Positions 15,949 through 23,529 are shown, numbered from the stretch's first letter. The stretch is DNA of 34,139 bases from Rhodospirillaceae bacterium (GCA_027490975.1 JAIXXA010000098.1:1-34139), one strand, 5' to 3'. Program-made: numbers and translations. The notes: generated by a model not told the origin, from the sequence alone.

Positions 15949-16491
15949 ATGACGGCAGCGAAAACAACGGCAGCGTTCAGACGCATCCTGCGCGGGTTGG
16001 GCTTCCTGCTGGGGCTGCTCTATTTCGCCACCGAAGACCTCGCGCGCATGCTCGTGGCCCCCGTGCTGACGGGGCTGGCACGGCTGCGCGTGTGGCATCG
16101 CGCCGAAAACCTGGTCGCCGCGTTGCCGGCCTACGGCGCGCTTGCTGTGCTCGCCGTGCCGATGCTGCTGCTGGAACCGGTCAAGTTCGCGGCGCTCTAT
16201 TGGATCGCCTCGGGCCGGCTGCTGGCCGGTGCCGCCGTGCTGGTCGCCGCCAAGATCGTCGGCATGGCCGTGATCTTGCGGCTGCACGCGATCGCCGCGC
16301 CGAAGCTCCTGTCGATCGGGTGGTACAGGCGCATCCACGACTGCGTGCTCGGCTGGCGGCGGCGGATCTATCTGTCGGCCATGGCGCATGGCGGCCTGCG
16401 CCACGCTTTGAAACGCGCGAAGATGCGTTTGCGCGGTCTGCGCGACCTTCCGCGCGGTCTGCGCGCGCGTCTGCGGCACTTCGTGCGCTAG
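15949..16491 (+). CDS. Small membrane protein with strongly basic C-terminus
   Basis: A 180-residue protein with no family I recognise. There is a hydrophobic stretch at about 17-27 and clear membrane segments at about 57-75 and 92-111. The last 30 residues are extremely rich in Arg and Lys (LKRAKMRLRGLRDLPRGLR) and form a likely amphipathic helix lying on the membrane or binding nucleic acid or acidic lipid. The DNA of this tail holds a repeated GCGCGGTCTGCGCG-like segment. The ATG at 15949 is preferred; the frame is open to 15877, but that part overlaps the divergent gene. Its TAG lies in CTAG shared with the stop of the convergent histidine kinase. Confidence 0.65.
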   Translation: MTAAKTTAAFRRILRGLGFLLGLLYFATEDLARMLVAPVLTGLARLRVWHRAENLVAALPAYGALAVLAVPMLLLEPVKFAALYWIASGRLLAGAAVLVAAKIVGMAVILRLHAIAAPKLLSIGWYRRIHDCVLGWRRRIYLSAMAHGGLRHALKRAKMRLRGLRDLPRGLRARLRHFVR

Positions 16492-18467
16492 TTTTCCGGC
16501 GTGCGGCCGCTGCCTGCCGGCACGGTGCGCAGGGTTTGCTTGAGCAAAGCCCAATCGATCGGTTTGGCCAGAACTTTGTCGAAGCCGCCGCTGAGATAGG
16601 CTTCGCGCCGCTCGCTGACGATGTCGGCCGTCAGCGCGAAGATCGGCATGCGCGCGAATGCGCCGCCGAGCGCGCGGATTTTTTCGGCGGCCGCGAGCCC
16701 GTCCATGACCGGCATCTGGATGTCCATCAGCACCACGTCGAACGCGGCCGTCTGCACGCGTTCGAGGGCCTGCGCGCCGTCTGTGACCTCGACCACGCGA
16801 TGGCCATCCTTTTCGAGCACGCTTTTGATGACGAGGCGATTGACGTCGCTGTCGTCGGCCAAAAGAATATCGAGCGTGGCGGCGTCGGCAAGCGACCCGG
16901 CGGGCACGCGCTCGGCTGCGGATCCGGCTTCGGCCAAACGCAGCGGCAGCGAGAAGAAAAATTCCGATCCGCGGTCGAGCACACTTGCCGCGGAAATTTC
17001 GCCGCCCATGCGCTCGACCAGGCGCTTGCAGATCCACAAGCCGAGCCCGAACCCGCCGAAGCGCTGGGCAACGCTTTTGTCGGCCTGTTCGAAGGGGCGA
17101 AAGATGCTCTCGAGCTTGGTCGGCGCGATGCCGCCGCCGGTGTCGCGCACCCACACGAGCACGTGGGTGGCGCCGGCCGCGGTCGGCGCGCAGTCCACCG
17201 CCAGCGTGACCGAGCCGACTTGCGTGAATTTGAGCGCATTGCCGAGGATGTTGTAGAGGATCTGCTGGAAACGGGCGGCGTCGCCGACGAGTTTCGGCAG
17301 GCCTTCGGACGGCAGGCGCACGTCGAAAGCGAGCCGCTTTTCGCGGAACATGGGCGCCAGAATATCGACCACGCCCGCGATCGCGGCGGCAAGATCGAAG
17401 GGTTTTTCTTCGATCTCGATGCGTCCTTCCTCGATGCGCGAAAACTCGAGCACGTCGTTGATGATGCGCAGCAGAAGATTGCCCGACGACTGCATGACCT
17501 CGACGAAGCGGCGCTGCTGCGGCACGAGGTCCGTCGCCAGCAGCAGCTCGGCGATGCCGAGCACCCCGGTCATCGGCGTGCGCAGCTCGTGGCTGACATT
17601 GGCGAGCAGCAGCGACTTGTCGCGGCTCGCCGCTTCGGCCGCGGCCTTGGCGGTTTCGAGCTCGCTCTGGATCGCGCGCAGGCGCGTGGTGTCGGTCTGC
17701 ACCGACACGAAGCGCTGCAGCTTGCCGTCGGCCCCCAGGATCGGATTGATGTGGACCATCGTCCAGTAGGGTTCGCCGCGCCTGGTGTAGTTGAGGATCT
17801 CGGTCGAGACCGAGCGGTTCTCGCGCAAGGCGCGCGCGATCTCGGCGACCGCGCGCGGGTCGGTGTCGGGCCCTTGCAGCACATGGCCCGGGCGCTTGCC
17901 GAGCATCTCTTCGAGGGCGAAGCCGGTGCGCGCGGTGAAGGCCGGATTGACCCATTCGCAGCGGCCGTCGGCGTCGGCGATGATCACGAGATTGTCGGTG
18001 TTGTTGGCGACGAGCGACAGCTGCTCGAGCTCCCGCTGGTAGGCGCGCTGGCGCGTGACGTCGTGCAGCGTGCCGAGATAGCCGGCCGGCCCCAGGCGCG
18101 TGAGCGAGATCTCGACCCAGGCAAGCGCGCCGTCCGCGCGCTTGAGCGCCCGTGCGCTCGCGCGCGGTGCGGCGTCCGGGTCGGCGGCAACATTCGCTTC
18201 GATGCGCCAATCTTCGGGCTCGGCCAGAAAATCGACGAACCGTTTGCCGAGGGCCGCTTCCGGTGCGCCCCCCACGACGTTCGTCCAAGCGCGGTTAACG
18301 AACACGATGCGTTCGTCCTGGTCGAGCTCGAACACGACGTCGCTGATCAGCTCGATGCGCCGGCGCATCGTCTGTTCGCTCGCCGCGAGCGCTTCGATCA
18401 GACGGTTGGTCGCCTGGACCTGAAGATCCAGGCGTTCGGTGTCCGCGTCGTTCGAATTTTCGCTCAA
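16488..18467 (-). CDS. Soluble PAS-PAS hybrid histidine kinase/response regulator
   Basis: A 659-residue hybrid sensor kinase. A short coiled-coil start (about 10-40) is followed by PAS1 (about 40-140) and PAS2 (about 150-265, with EWVNPAFTARTGFALEEMLG). The HisKA domain has the phosphorylatable His293 in LLANVSHELRTPMTG. The ATPase domain shows the N box around Asn406/Asn410, DTGGGI (442-447) and FGGFGLGLWICKRL. The C-terminal receiver has DD at 538-539, the phospho-acceptor Asp582 (VLMDIQMPVMDG) and Lys635 (LAKPI). No transmembrane segment is present, so the signal is cytosolic or comes from a partner. The start is TTG at 18467, overlapping the upstream stop as TTGA; the resulting MSENSNDADTERLDL reads as a natural N-terminus. 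No separate response regulator gene is nearby. Confidence 0.92.
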   Translation of the reverse strand: MSENSNDADTERLDLQVQATNRLIEALAASEQTMRRRIELISDVVFELDQDERIVFVNRAWTNVVGGAPEAALGKRFVDFLAEPEDWRIEANVAADPDAAPRASARALKRADGALAWVEISLTRLGPAGYLGTLHDVTRQRAYQRELEQLSLVANNTDNLVIIADADGRCEWVNPAFTARTGFALEEMLGKRPGHVLQGPDTDPRAVAEIARALRENRSVSTEILNYTRRGEPYWTMVHINPILGADGKLQRFVSVQTDTTRLRAIQSELETAKAAAEAASRDKSLLLANVSHELRTPMTGVLGIAELLLATDLVPQQRRFVEVMQSSGNLLLRIINDVLEFSRIEEGRIEIEEKPFDLAAAIAGVVDILAPMFREKRLAFDVRLPSEGLPKLVGDAARFQQILYNILGNALKFTQVGSVTLAVDCAPTAAGATHVLVWVRDTGGGIAPTKLESIFRPFEQADKSVAQRFGGFGLGLWICKRLVERMGGEISAASVLDRGSEFFFSLPLRLAEAGSAAERVPAGSLADAATLDILLADDSDVNRLVIKSVLEKDGHRVVEVTDGAQALERVQTAAFDVVLMDIQMPVMDGLAAAEKIRALGGAFARMPIFALTADIVSERREAYLSGGFDKVLAKPIDWALLKQTLRTVPAGSGRTPEN

Positions 18468-19060
18468 GCCGCGATCTTCAGATCCGACCCGACGATCACG
18501 CTGCCGTAGAGCGGGAAGACCGTCGTGCAGAAAAAATCCTGTTCGACGGCGGTGCGCGCCGAGGTGCAGTCCTTGAGGACCGATACGTTGTAGCCGCGCT
18601 CGTAGGCCGCACGGCCGGTCGAATCGATGCACAGCGACGTGACCATGCCCGCGAGCCACACGTTCTTGATGCCGCGCCGCTTCAGGATCTCGTCGAGTTC
18701 GGTGTTCACGAAGCCGTTGAAGCCGATTTTGCCCGAGAGCGTGATGATGCGGTCTTCGAAGGGCTTGATCGCGGGCACGACCTGCGCGCCTTTGCTGCCG
18801 ATCGCGAAGGCGCCCGATTCCTTGATCGCGTTCAGGATGCCGACCGGGCTCGCGAGGGCGCGATAGTCCGGCTTCAGCACGATCGGCGTCGAGACGATGG
18901 TGATCTCGGTGTCGCGCAGGCGCGCGAGCAGATCGACGGTCGCGGCGAGCACGCTGTCGACGCGGCCGGGTTCCTCCACCACGCCGCGCAGAATGCCGTC
19001 CGTGGCAAAATAGTCGTTCTGGTATCCGACCATGATCAAGGCTGTGTCTTTGAGCGACAT
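18464..19060 (-). CDS. Isochorismatase-fold cysteine hydrolase with altered catalytic Asp
   Basis: A 198-residue protein with the isochorismatase/nicotinamidase fold. The usual D-x-Q-N-D opening is GYQNDYF (12-18), so the catalytic Asp position is Gly12. The other two triad members are present: Lys111 in LSGKIGFNGFVNT and Cys144 in AGMVTSLCIDSTGRAAYERGY. Family enzymes cleave amides or vinyl ethers in small molecules; this variant may be a subfamily with a different acid/base residue (Asp16 is close) or a non-catalytic ligand binder. ATG at 19060 has AGGAG upstream. The stop overlaps the kinase start as TTGA, so the two are made together, which suggests the protein works in the kinase's signalling path. 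Confidence 0.85.
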   Translation of the reverse strand: MSLKDTALIMVGYQNDYFATDGILRGVVEEPGRVDSVLAATVDLLARLRDTEITIVSTPIVLKPDYRALASPVGILNAIKESGAFAIGSKGAQVVPAIKPFEDRIITLSGKIGFNGFVNTELDEILKRRGIKNVWLAGMVTSLCIDSTGRAAYERGYNVSVLKDCTSARTAVEQDFFCTTVFPLYGSVIVGSDLKIAA

Positions 19061-19401
19061 TTCGGGGGGGCTCCTGCAGGTGGTCGATTGGCGCGAATTA
19101 TAGGGCTGCCCGGTGCTTTGACAAGGCGCCGATTGGGCCTTTTGTCGCCGTTTCGGCGCCGGTCTCTGTCTGCCGGCACTCGGGATGTCGCGCATGCGCG
19201 CTTGCGCATCGAAGCCCATTTGCATGGGCAAATCCAGCATGTCGAGCGGGCCCTGGTTTTCGCGGACGCGGCCTTCGCGGTGCAGGTAGAAATCCACAAC
19301 AACAAAAAACGGCATCGAGCCGCGTTTATTACGATCCCGCGATGTGAGAAAAGGCCTTAAGGTTGGCGGCGTCACTGGGCGCGTCGCGGCAGGGGTGGCG
19401 A
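19061..19401. other. 341-bp spacer with a weak minus-strand open frame
   Basis: This region separates the divergent isochorismatase gene and small TPR-like gene. On the minus strand the frame is open from an ATG at 19315 into the isochorismatase frame without a stop. Codons for about 35 residues (YLHREGRVRENQGPLDMLDL and onward) have coding-like third-position G/C, but later codons such as AGA CAG AGA do not. I find no homology signal and no clear ribosome site. It may be a decayed gene or plain leader; promoters for both flanking genes should lie here. Confidence 0.45.
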
Positions 19402-19707
19402 GTGGAGTTCACGGCGTTTTTGGCATCGGTTGAGCGGGCGCAGCCGCCGTCGGGATTGGCGCGGCCGCTGCTGGCGCTGTGGCACTTAAAAAAGGGCGAC
19501 TGGGACGCCGCCCATGCGCTCGTGCAGCAGGACGAAGGCGAAAAGCGCCACGATTGGGTGCACGCGCACCTGCATCGCGTCGAAGGCGATCTTGGCAATG
19601 CGCGCTACTGGTACCGGCGCGCGGGCCAGACCGTCGCGACCGGCGCGCTCGATGCCGAATGGGCGGAAATCGCGACGGCGCTGCTGGAAGCGGTGCAGCC
19701 GCGCTAG
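19402..19707 (+). CDS. Small conserved TPR-like protein
   Basis: A 101-residue helical protein without signal peptide or membrane segment. Its layout (ALWHLKKGDWDAAHALVQQD, then DWVHAHLHRVEGDLGNARYW, then YRRAGQTVATGALDAEW) resembles a known uncharacterised family of about 100 residues built of TPR-like helical hairpins, in which W-V-H-A-x-L-H-R-x-E-G-D-x-x-N-A-x-Y-W-Y is the conserved core. I recognise the family but know no function. The GTG at 19402 is preferred over a TTG at 19363 because AGGGGTGG lies just upstream and the homologous part begins there. It stands alone between a divergent gene and a convergent operon. Confidence 0.75.
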   Translation: MEFTAFLASVERAQPPSGLARPLLALWHLKKGDWDAAHALVQQDEGEKRHDWVHAHLHRVEGDLGNARYWYRRAGQTVATGALDAEWAEIATALLEAVQPR

Positions 19708-19840
19708 GCTTTCGGAAAACCGATCCGGACAGAGCAAAAAATGGCGACGATCCGGCGCCTGTTCGCGGCCCTTGCCATTCGCCTCGCCGCGCTGCGCGTG
19801 CCGGCCGGCAAAGGCGGCGCGGCGCCGCCGCAACAGGCGT

Positions 19841-21046
19841 TCAAGCGACGCTGCGTTTGAGGCGCGCCATCAGCACCAGAAGCGGCAGCAGCGCGACGAC
19901 GCCGATCGCAAACGCGATCCACAAAGTCGTCGTCAGGCCCGCCTCCTGCTGGCCCAGCGCAAACAGGAACGGCGCACTCGCACTCAGCACCGTGCGCACG
20001 GCGGCAAGCCGCCCGAGGCGCGCGGCATAGCCCGCACTGCCGAACAGCGCCAGCGGGACCGTGCCGCGCACGATGCTCGAAAGGCCTTGGCCCACGCCGG
20101 TTGCGGCCGCAAACAAAGCGCCTGCGATCAGCCCTTCGATCGGCAGCATCAAGGCCACGACCGAGAGCGGCAAGGCAAGGCCCGAAATCGTCGCGACCTG
20201 CAGCGGATGCAGGCTGCGCCAGAACAGCGCGTCGGTGAGCCGGATCGCGACTTGCGTGGGCCCCATCAGCATCGACACGACATAGGCCGAAGCACCGAGC
20301 CCCATGGCGCTGAGCACGGGCACCATATGCACGCCCATTGCCGCAATGACCATGCCGCTCAGTGCGAAACTCACGCCGACGGCCCAGAACGCAAAACGCT
20401 CGTCCTGCGGCTGCAGCTGGGGCGGTGCTGGCGCCGCCGCCGGACCTTTTGCGCCGTCTGCGGCTGCGGCCGCGTCTTTCGCCTGGGCGGTGAGCCACAG
20501 ATGCAGCGGCAGGGCGACGGCCACATGCAGGCTCGCGAAAATCAGCAAGGTGGCGCGCCAGCCGAAGCTGGCGTCGAGTGCCCCTGCGAGCGGCCAGAAA
20601 AGCGTCGAGGCGAAACCGGCGATCAGGGTGAGCCGCGTGATCGCGCCGCGCGCTTTGGCACCGCCGAACAGCACGAGCGTGGCAAACGCCGCGTCGTAGC
20701 AGACCGCAACCGCGACGATTTCGGTCGCGACCACGAGAATCGCAAAGACCGGGAAGTTCGGTGCCGACGCCAAGCCGGCCAAGGCGGCGGCGGCGGCAAG
20801 GCTGCCGAGCGTCATCACGCGCGGGGCGCCCAACCGATCCATGAGCGCGCCGAGGCGCGGGGCGGCGAGTCCGCCGGCAAGCATGCCGGCCGAAAACGCG
20901 GCGAACATCGCCGACGGGGCGACGCCGAACTCGGCGGCGACCGACGGGGCAAGGATCGAATAGGCGTAGTAGAGCGTGCCGTAGCCGACGATCTGCGTGA
21001 CGCCCAACGCGAGAACGGCAAGCCAGAGACGCTTCTCCGAGATCAA
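19841..21046 (-). CDS. MFS transporter, last gene of the ars operon
   Basis: A 401-residue major facilitator protein with about 12 membrane segments and an Ala/Pro/Gln-rich central loop near 190-215. The loop between helices 2 and 3 (GALMDRLGAPRV) is a form of the MFS motif A. It closes an arsenic operon and is the only candidate carrier for arsenite or organoarsenicals in it, since no ArsB or Acr3 gene is visible. MFS exporters of this kind in ars operons include ArsK and ArsJ; I cannot assign it to either from sequence alone. The start is TTG at 21046, overlapping the arsC stop as TTGA, with no ATG nearby that preserves the first helix. A 133-bp gap separates it from the convergent small protein gene. 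Confidence 0.82.
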   Translation of the reverse strand: MISEKRLWLAVLALGVTQIVGYGTLYYAYSILAPSVAAEFGVAPSAMFAAFSAGMLAGGLAAPRLGALMDRLGAPRVMTLGSLAAAAALAGLASAPNFPVFAILVVATEIVAVAVCYDAAFATLVLFGGAKARGAITRLTLIAGFASTLFWPLAGALDASFGWRATLLIFASLHVAVALPLHLWLTAQAKDAAAAADGAKGPAAAPAPPQLQPQDERFAFWAVGVSFALSGMVIAAMGVHMVPVLSAMGLGASAYVVSMLMGPTQVAIRLTDALFWRSLHPLQVATISGLALPLSVVALMLPIEGLIAGALFAAATGVGQGLSSIVRGTVPLALFGSAGYAARLGRLAAVRTVLSASAPFLFALGQQEAGLTTTLWIAFAIGVVALLPLLVLMARLKRSVA

Positions 21047-21477
21047 CTCTTTCCGCCCGCTTGCGTGCTTGCGCGCACGATCTCGCCGTCTTCCTTGCGG
21101 AACTCCGCCGGGCGCTTCTCGAGAATTTCGAATACGACCTCCGAGGGGCGCGCAAGGCGCGCACCCAGTGGGGTCACGACGATCGGCCGGTTGACGAGGA
21201 TCGGATGGGCGAGCATTGCCGCGAGGATCTGCGCGTCGCTTGCCGAGGCTTCGAGCAGACCAAGCTCGGCGGCGGGCGTGCCTTTTTCGCGTAGAACGTC
21301 GCGCGGTGCCATTGCGAGGGCGGCCAGCAATTCGTCGAGCTTTGCGCGCGTCCAGCCGGTTTTCAGATACTCGATCACCGTCGGCGCGTAACCCGCCTGG
21401 CGGATCATTTCGAGTGCGTTGCGCGACGTGCCGCAGGCCGGGTTGTGGTAGATCGTAACGGGAAACGCGTCGGACAT
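21043..21477 (-). CDS. arsC: Arsenate reductase, glutaredoxin-dependent type
   Basis: A 144-residue ArsC of the R773/plasmid class with a thioredoxin-like fold. The active-site Cys15 sits in NPACGTSRNAL. Later motifs (LREKGTPAAELGL and HPILVNRPIVVTPLGARLARP) carry the arginines that bind arsenate. It reduces As(V) to As(III) using glutathione and glutaredoxin. The start lies two bases after the aqpS stop, and its stop overlaps the MFS start, so the genes are tightly coupled. The operon holds a second, unrelated arsenate reductase four genes into the run (22155-22661). Confidence 0.92.
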   Translation of the reverse strand: MSDAFPVTIYHNPACGTSRNALEMIRQAGYAPTVIEYLKTGWTRAKLDELLAALAMAPRDVLREKGTPAAELGLLEASASDAQILAAMLAHPILVNRPIVVTPLGARLARPSEVVFEILEKRPAEFRKEDGEIVRASTQAGGKS

Positions 21478-21478
21478 C

Positions 21479-22150
21479 TCAGTTTCTTTCGGATTTCGCA
21501 TAGAGCCAGCCGAAGAACGCCGCGGCCGCTGCGGCTCCGACGAGCTGTCCGATAATGAACACAGGTGCGGAGCCCGGCGCAATGCCCGCAAAGCTGTCGC
21601 TGAGCGATCGCGCCAAGGTCACGGCTGGATTTGCGAACGACGTCGATGCCGTGAACCAATAGGCCGAGGCGATGTAGAGCCCGACCAGGGTCGGGATCGC
21701 ATCGGGCTTGAAACGCAAGCCGCCCAGGATCGTTGCGATGAGGCCGAAGGTCGCGACCGCTTCCGCCAAACCTTGGGCAGGGCCTTCGCGCAGTTTGGCC
21801 GAGACCTGCAGGATCGGCTCGGCGAACATCGCGTGCGCGAGCCACACGCCGGCGACGGCGCCCGCAATCTGCAGGGCGATGTAGGCAAGCACGTCGCCGC
21901 GCGGAAACTCGCGACGCGCCGCGAACACCAGTGTCACGACCGGATTGAAATGCGCGCCCGACACGGGCCCGAAAGCGGTGATGAGGATTACGAGCCCGGC
22001 GGCCGTCGACAGCGTGTTGCCGATCAAGGCGACCGCATCGTTGCCGGCCGCCAAACGCTCGCCCATGATGCCCGAGCCCACGACGATCGCCAGCAACAAC
22101 GCGGTGCCGAGAAACTCGGCCGCATAGCGGCGTGACTTCGAATAGACCAT
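21479..22150 (-). CDS. aqpS: Aquaglyceroporin AqpS
   Basis: A 223-residue major intrinsic protein with six membrane helices and two half-helix motifs: NPV in SGAHFNPVVT (first) and NPA in FANPAVTLARS (second), the latter with the selectivity-filter Arg. NPV in the first motif and position in an ars operon are typical of AqpS. In Sinorhizobium meliloti AqpS lets As(III) made by ArsC flow down its gradient out of the cell. It starts 4 bp after the thioredoxin-type arsC and ends one base before the glutaredoxin-type arsC, lying between two arsenite-producing enzymes. Confidence 0.9.
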   Translation of the reverse strand: MVYSKSRRYAAEFLGTALLLAIVVGSGIMGERLAAGNDAVALIGNTLSTAAGLVILITAFGPVSGAHFNPVVTLVFAARREFPRGDVLAYIALQIAGAVAGVWLAHAMFAEPILQVSAKLREGPAQGLAEAVATFGLIATILGGLRFKPDAIPTLVGLYIASAYWFTASTSFANPAVTLARSLSDSFAGIAPGSAPVFIIGQLVGAAAAAAFFGWLYAKSERN

Positions 22151-22154
22151 GGCG

Positions 22155-22661
22155 CTAGGCGCCGCTGCGATCTTGGCCCAACTCGTCGATCTTTTTCTTG
22201 ATCTCGAGATTGGACAAGGTTGCGAGCGGCAATGCCGAAAAAATGCGGATGCGCCGCTCGATCATGCGGAACACGTCGGCGGTGAAAGCGGCTTTTTCGG
22301 CCTCGCTGCCCGATGCGGTCGAGGGATCGGGAAAGCCCCAATGCGCGGTCATCGGCTGGCCCGGCCAGACCGGGCAAACCTCGCCCGCGGCCTGGTCGCA
22401 GACCGTGAACACGAAATTCATCTGCGGCGCACCGGGGGCCGCGAATTCGTCCCACGGCTTCGAGCGGAAGCCCGAAATGTCGAAGCCGAGTTTTTCGAGC
22501 AAGGCCGCGACGTAAGGGTTGATCTTGCCCGTGGGGCTGCTGCCCGCACTGTAGGCTTTGAAACGGCCGCCGCTGAAGCGGTTCAGCAGCGCTTCGGCCA
22601 TTACGCTGCGCGCCGAATTGTGCGTGCAGAGAAACAGAACGTTCTTGGGCGTGTCGGACAT
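22155..22661 (-). CDS. arsC: Arsenate reductase, low-molecular-weight phosphatase type
   Basis: A 168-residue protein with the low-molecular-weight tyrosine phosphatase fold. The P-loop CTHNSAR has nucleophile Cys12, and Cys88 (FTVCDQAAGE) and Cys96 (VCPVWPG) are the residues that relay the disulfide in arsenate reductases; plain phosphatases lack them. This class is recycled by thioredoxin or, in some bacteria, by mycothiol or glutaredoxin. It converts arsenate to arsenite. It lies 12 bp after arsI and 4 bp before aqpS. Having this class together with the glutaredoxin-type ArsC in one operon is a redundancy worth noting. Confidence 0.92.
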   Translation of the reverse strand: MSDTPKNVLFLCTHNSARSVMAEALLNRFSGGRFKAYSAGSSPTGKINPYVAALLEKLGFDISGFRSKPWDEFAAPGAPQMNFVFTVCDQAAGEVCPVWPGQPMTAHWGFPDPSTASGSEAEKAAFTADVFRMIERRIRIFSALPLATLSNLEIKKKIDELGQDRSGA

Positions 22662-22673
22662 GTGGCCTTCTCC

Positions 22674-23165
22674 CTAGCAGCAGGCGGTTTTTGCAGGCGC
22701 GGTTGCAGCGCCGACGGCGGGGGCAACAGCGGGCGCGCAGCAAGCGCTCGCCGCTTTCGGCGCAGTCACATTTGGGGCGGCCGCCTTCGGCGCGCTGTAG
22801 ACGGTCGATTCGCCGAAGGTGCGGAACGCTTCCCAGGCAATGCCAGCCGGATCGCGCGTCCAGGCCTTGTCGGATTCCGCGTAGCAGCAGGTCGTCGCCC
22901 CCTTGTCGAAGGTCGCGTGGCCCGCGGCCTCGAGACGCTCGGCCAGAACGTCGAGTTCGGCCGTGTCGTCGACCTGGATGCCGAGATGGTCGAGGCCCGG
23001 CGTTTTGCCGCGCGTCGACACCGCGAAATTCACGCGCGGATCTTCGAGCATCCATTTGGCGTAGTCGTCCTTGACCACACTGGGTGCGGCCCCGAACAGG
23101 TCGGCGTAAAAGCGCGTGGCGACGGCGATGCTGTCGACGCTGACATGGATATGGAGGCGTTTCAT
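22674..23165 (-). CDS. arsI: ArsI-type C-As lyase (vicinal oxygen chelate fold)
   Basis: A 163-residue VOC/glyoxalase-fold protein. The Fe(II) ligands expected for ArsI align with His5 (or His7), His60 (GLDHLG) and Glu112 (AWEAFRTFG). The vicinal pair Cys93-Cys94 in GATTCCYAESDKAW binds trivalent methylarsenicals in characterised ArsI enzymes. After the domain comes an Ala/Pro-rich tail with two more Cys pairs (142-143 and 162-163) at the very end, possibly a metalloid-binding extension. ArsI breaks the C-As bond of methylarsenite and trivalent roxarsone with O2. CadI-type proteins are close relatives. It overlaps arsR by four bases (ATGA). ATG at 23165 is where family similarity begins. Confidence 0.85.
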   Translation of the reverse strand: MKRLHIHVSVDSIAVATRFYADLFGAAPSVVKDDYAKWMLEDPRVNFAVSTRGKTPGLDHLGIQVDDTAELDVLAERLEAAGHATFDKGATTCCYAESDKAWTRDPAGIAWEAFRTFGESTVYSAPKAAAPNVTAPKAASACCAPAVAPAVGAATAPAKTACC

Positions 23166-23515
23166 GCGCGGACTCCTTTTGCGGATTTGGGTTTCGCGGC
23201 TTTTGGCGCGGCCGGCGCGCACATGGCGGGGTTGCCGTCGCAGCAATTGTCGGAAAGGAACGCCATCAGCGCGTCCATGGAAGCGAAGTCGGCGCGATAG
23301 CCGATCGAGCGGCCGTTGCGCGTGGCCGAGGCAAGGCCTGCGGCCACGAGATCGCGCAGATGGAACGACAAAGTCGGCGGCGGCACGTCGAGCAGGCGCG
23401 CAAGCTCGCCCGCCGAAAGCCCGGCGGGCCCCGCTTGGACGAGGGCGCGGAAGATGCCAAGGCGCGTTTCCTGCGCCAGCGCACCCAGCGCCACGACGGC
23501 TGCACTTAATTTCAT
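23162..23515 (-). CDS. arsR: ArsR family arsenic-responsive repressor
   Basis: A 117-residue winged helix-turn-helix protein of the ArsR/SmtB family. The recognition region is LSAGELARLLDVPPPTLSFHLRDLVAAGLA (33-62). There is no CxC in the DNA-binding helix as in E. coli ArsR; the sensing cysteines are at the C-terminal side, Cys91-Cys92-x6-Cys99 (DNCCDGNPAMC), similar to the arrangement in Acidithiobacillus ferrooxidans ArsR. It should release DNA on binding As(III) or Sb(III). It leads the operon, overlaps arsI by four bases, and a perfect palindrome overlaps its start codon, fitting autoregulation. A short Lys/Ala tail follows. Confidence 0.92.
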   Translation of the reverse strand: MKLSAAVVALGALAQETRLGIFRALVQAGPAGLSAGELARLLDVPPPTLSFHLRDLVAAGLASATRNGRSIGYRADFASMDALMAFLSDNCCDGNPAMCAPAAPKAAKPKSAKGVRA

Positions 23516-23529
23516 ATTTCTAGAAATAT
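23514..23529. promoter_or_regulatory. Palindromic operator at the arsR start
   Basis: ATATTTCTAGAAATAT is a perfect 16-bp palindrome that covers the predicted -10 element and reaches the arsR start codon. Its symmetry and position suit an ArsR dimer blocking RNA polymerase. It is strikingly A+T-rich within GC-rich DNA. No footprint exists, so the assignment is inferred. Confidence 0.6.

Noticed and set aside
19813..19829. GGCGGC/GCCGCC hairpin near the MFS gene end
   Set aside because: The short stem lies in generally GC-rich DNA with no T tract; too weak to call a terminator.
19741..19860. A 39-codon plus-strand frame (MATIRRLFAALAIRLAAL start)
   Set aside because: It overlaps the end of the MFS gene on the other strand, has no ribosome site and no supporting context.
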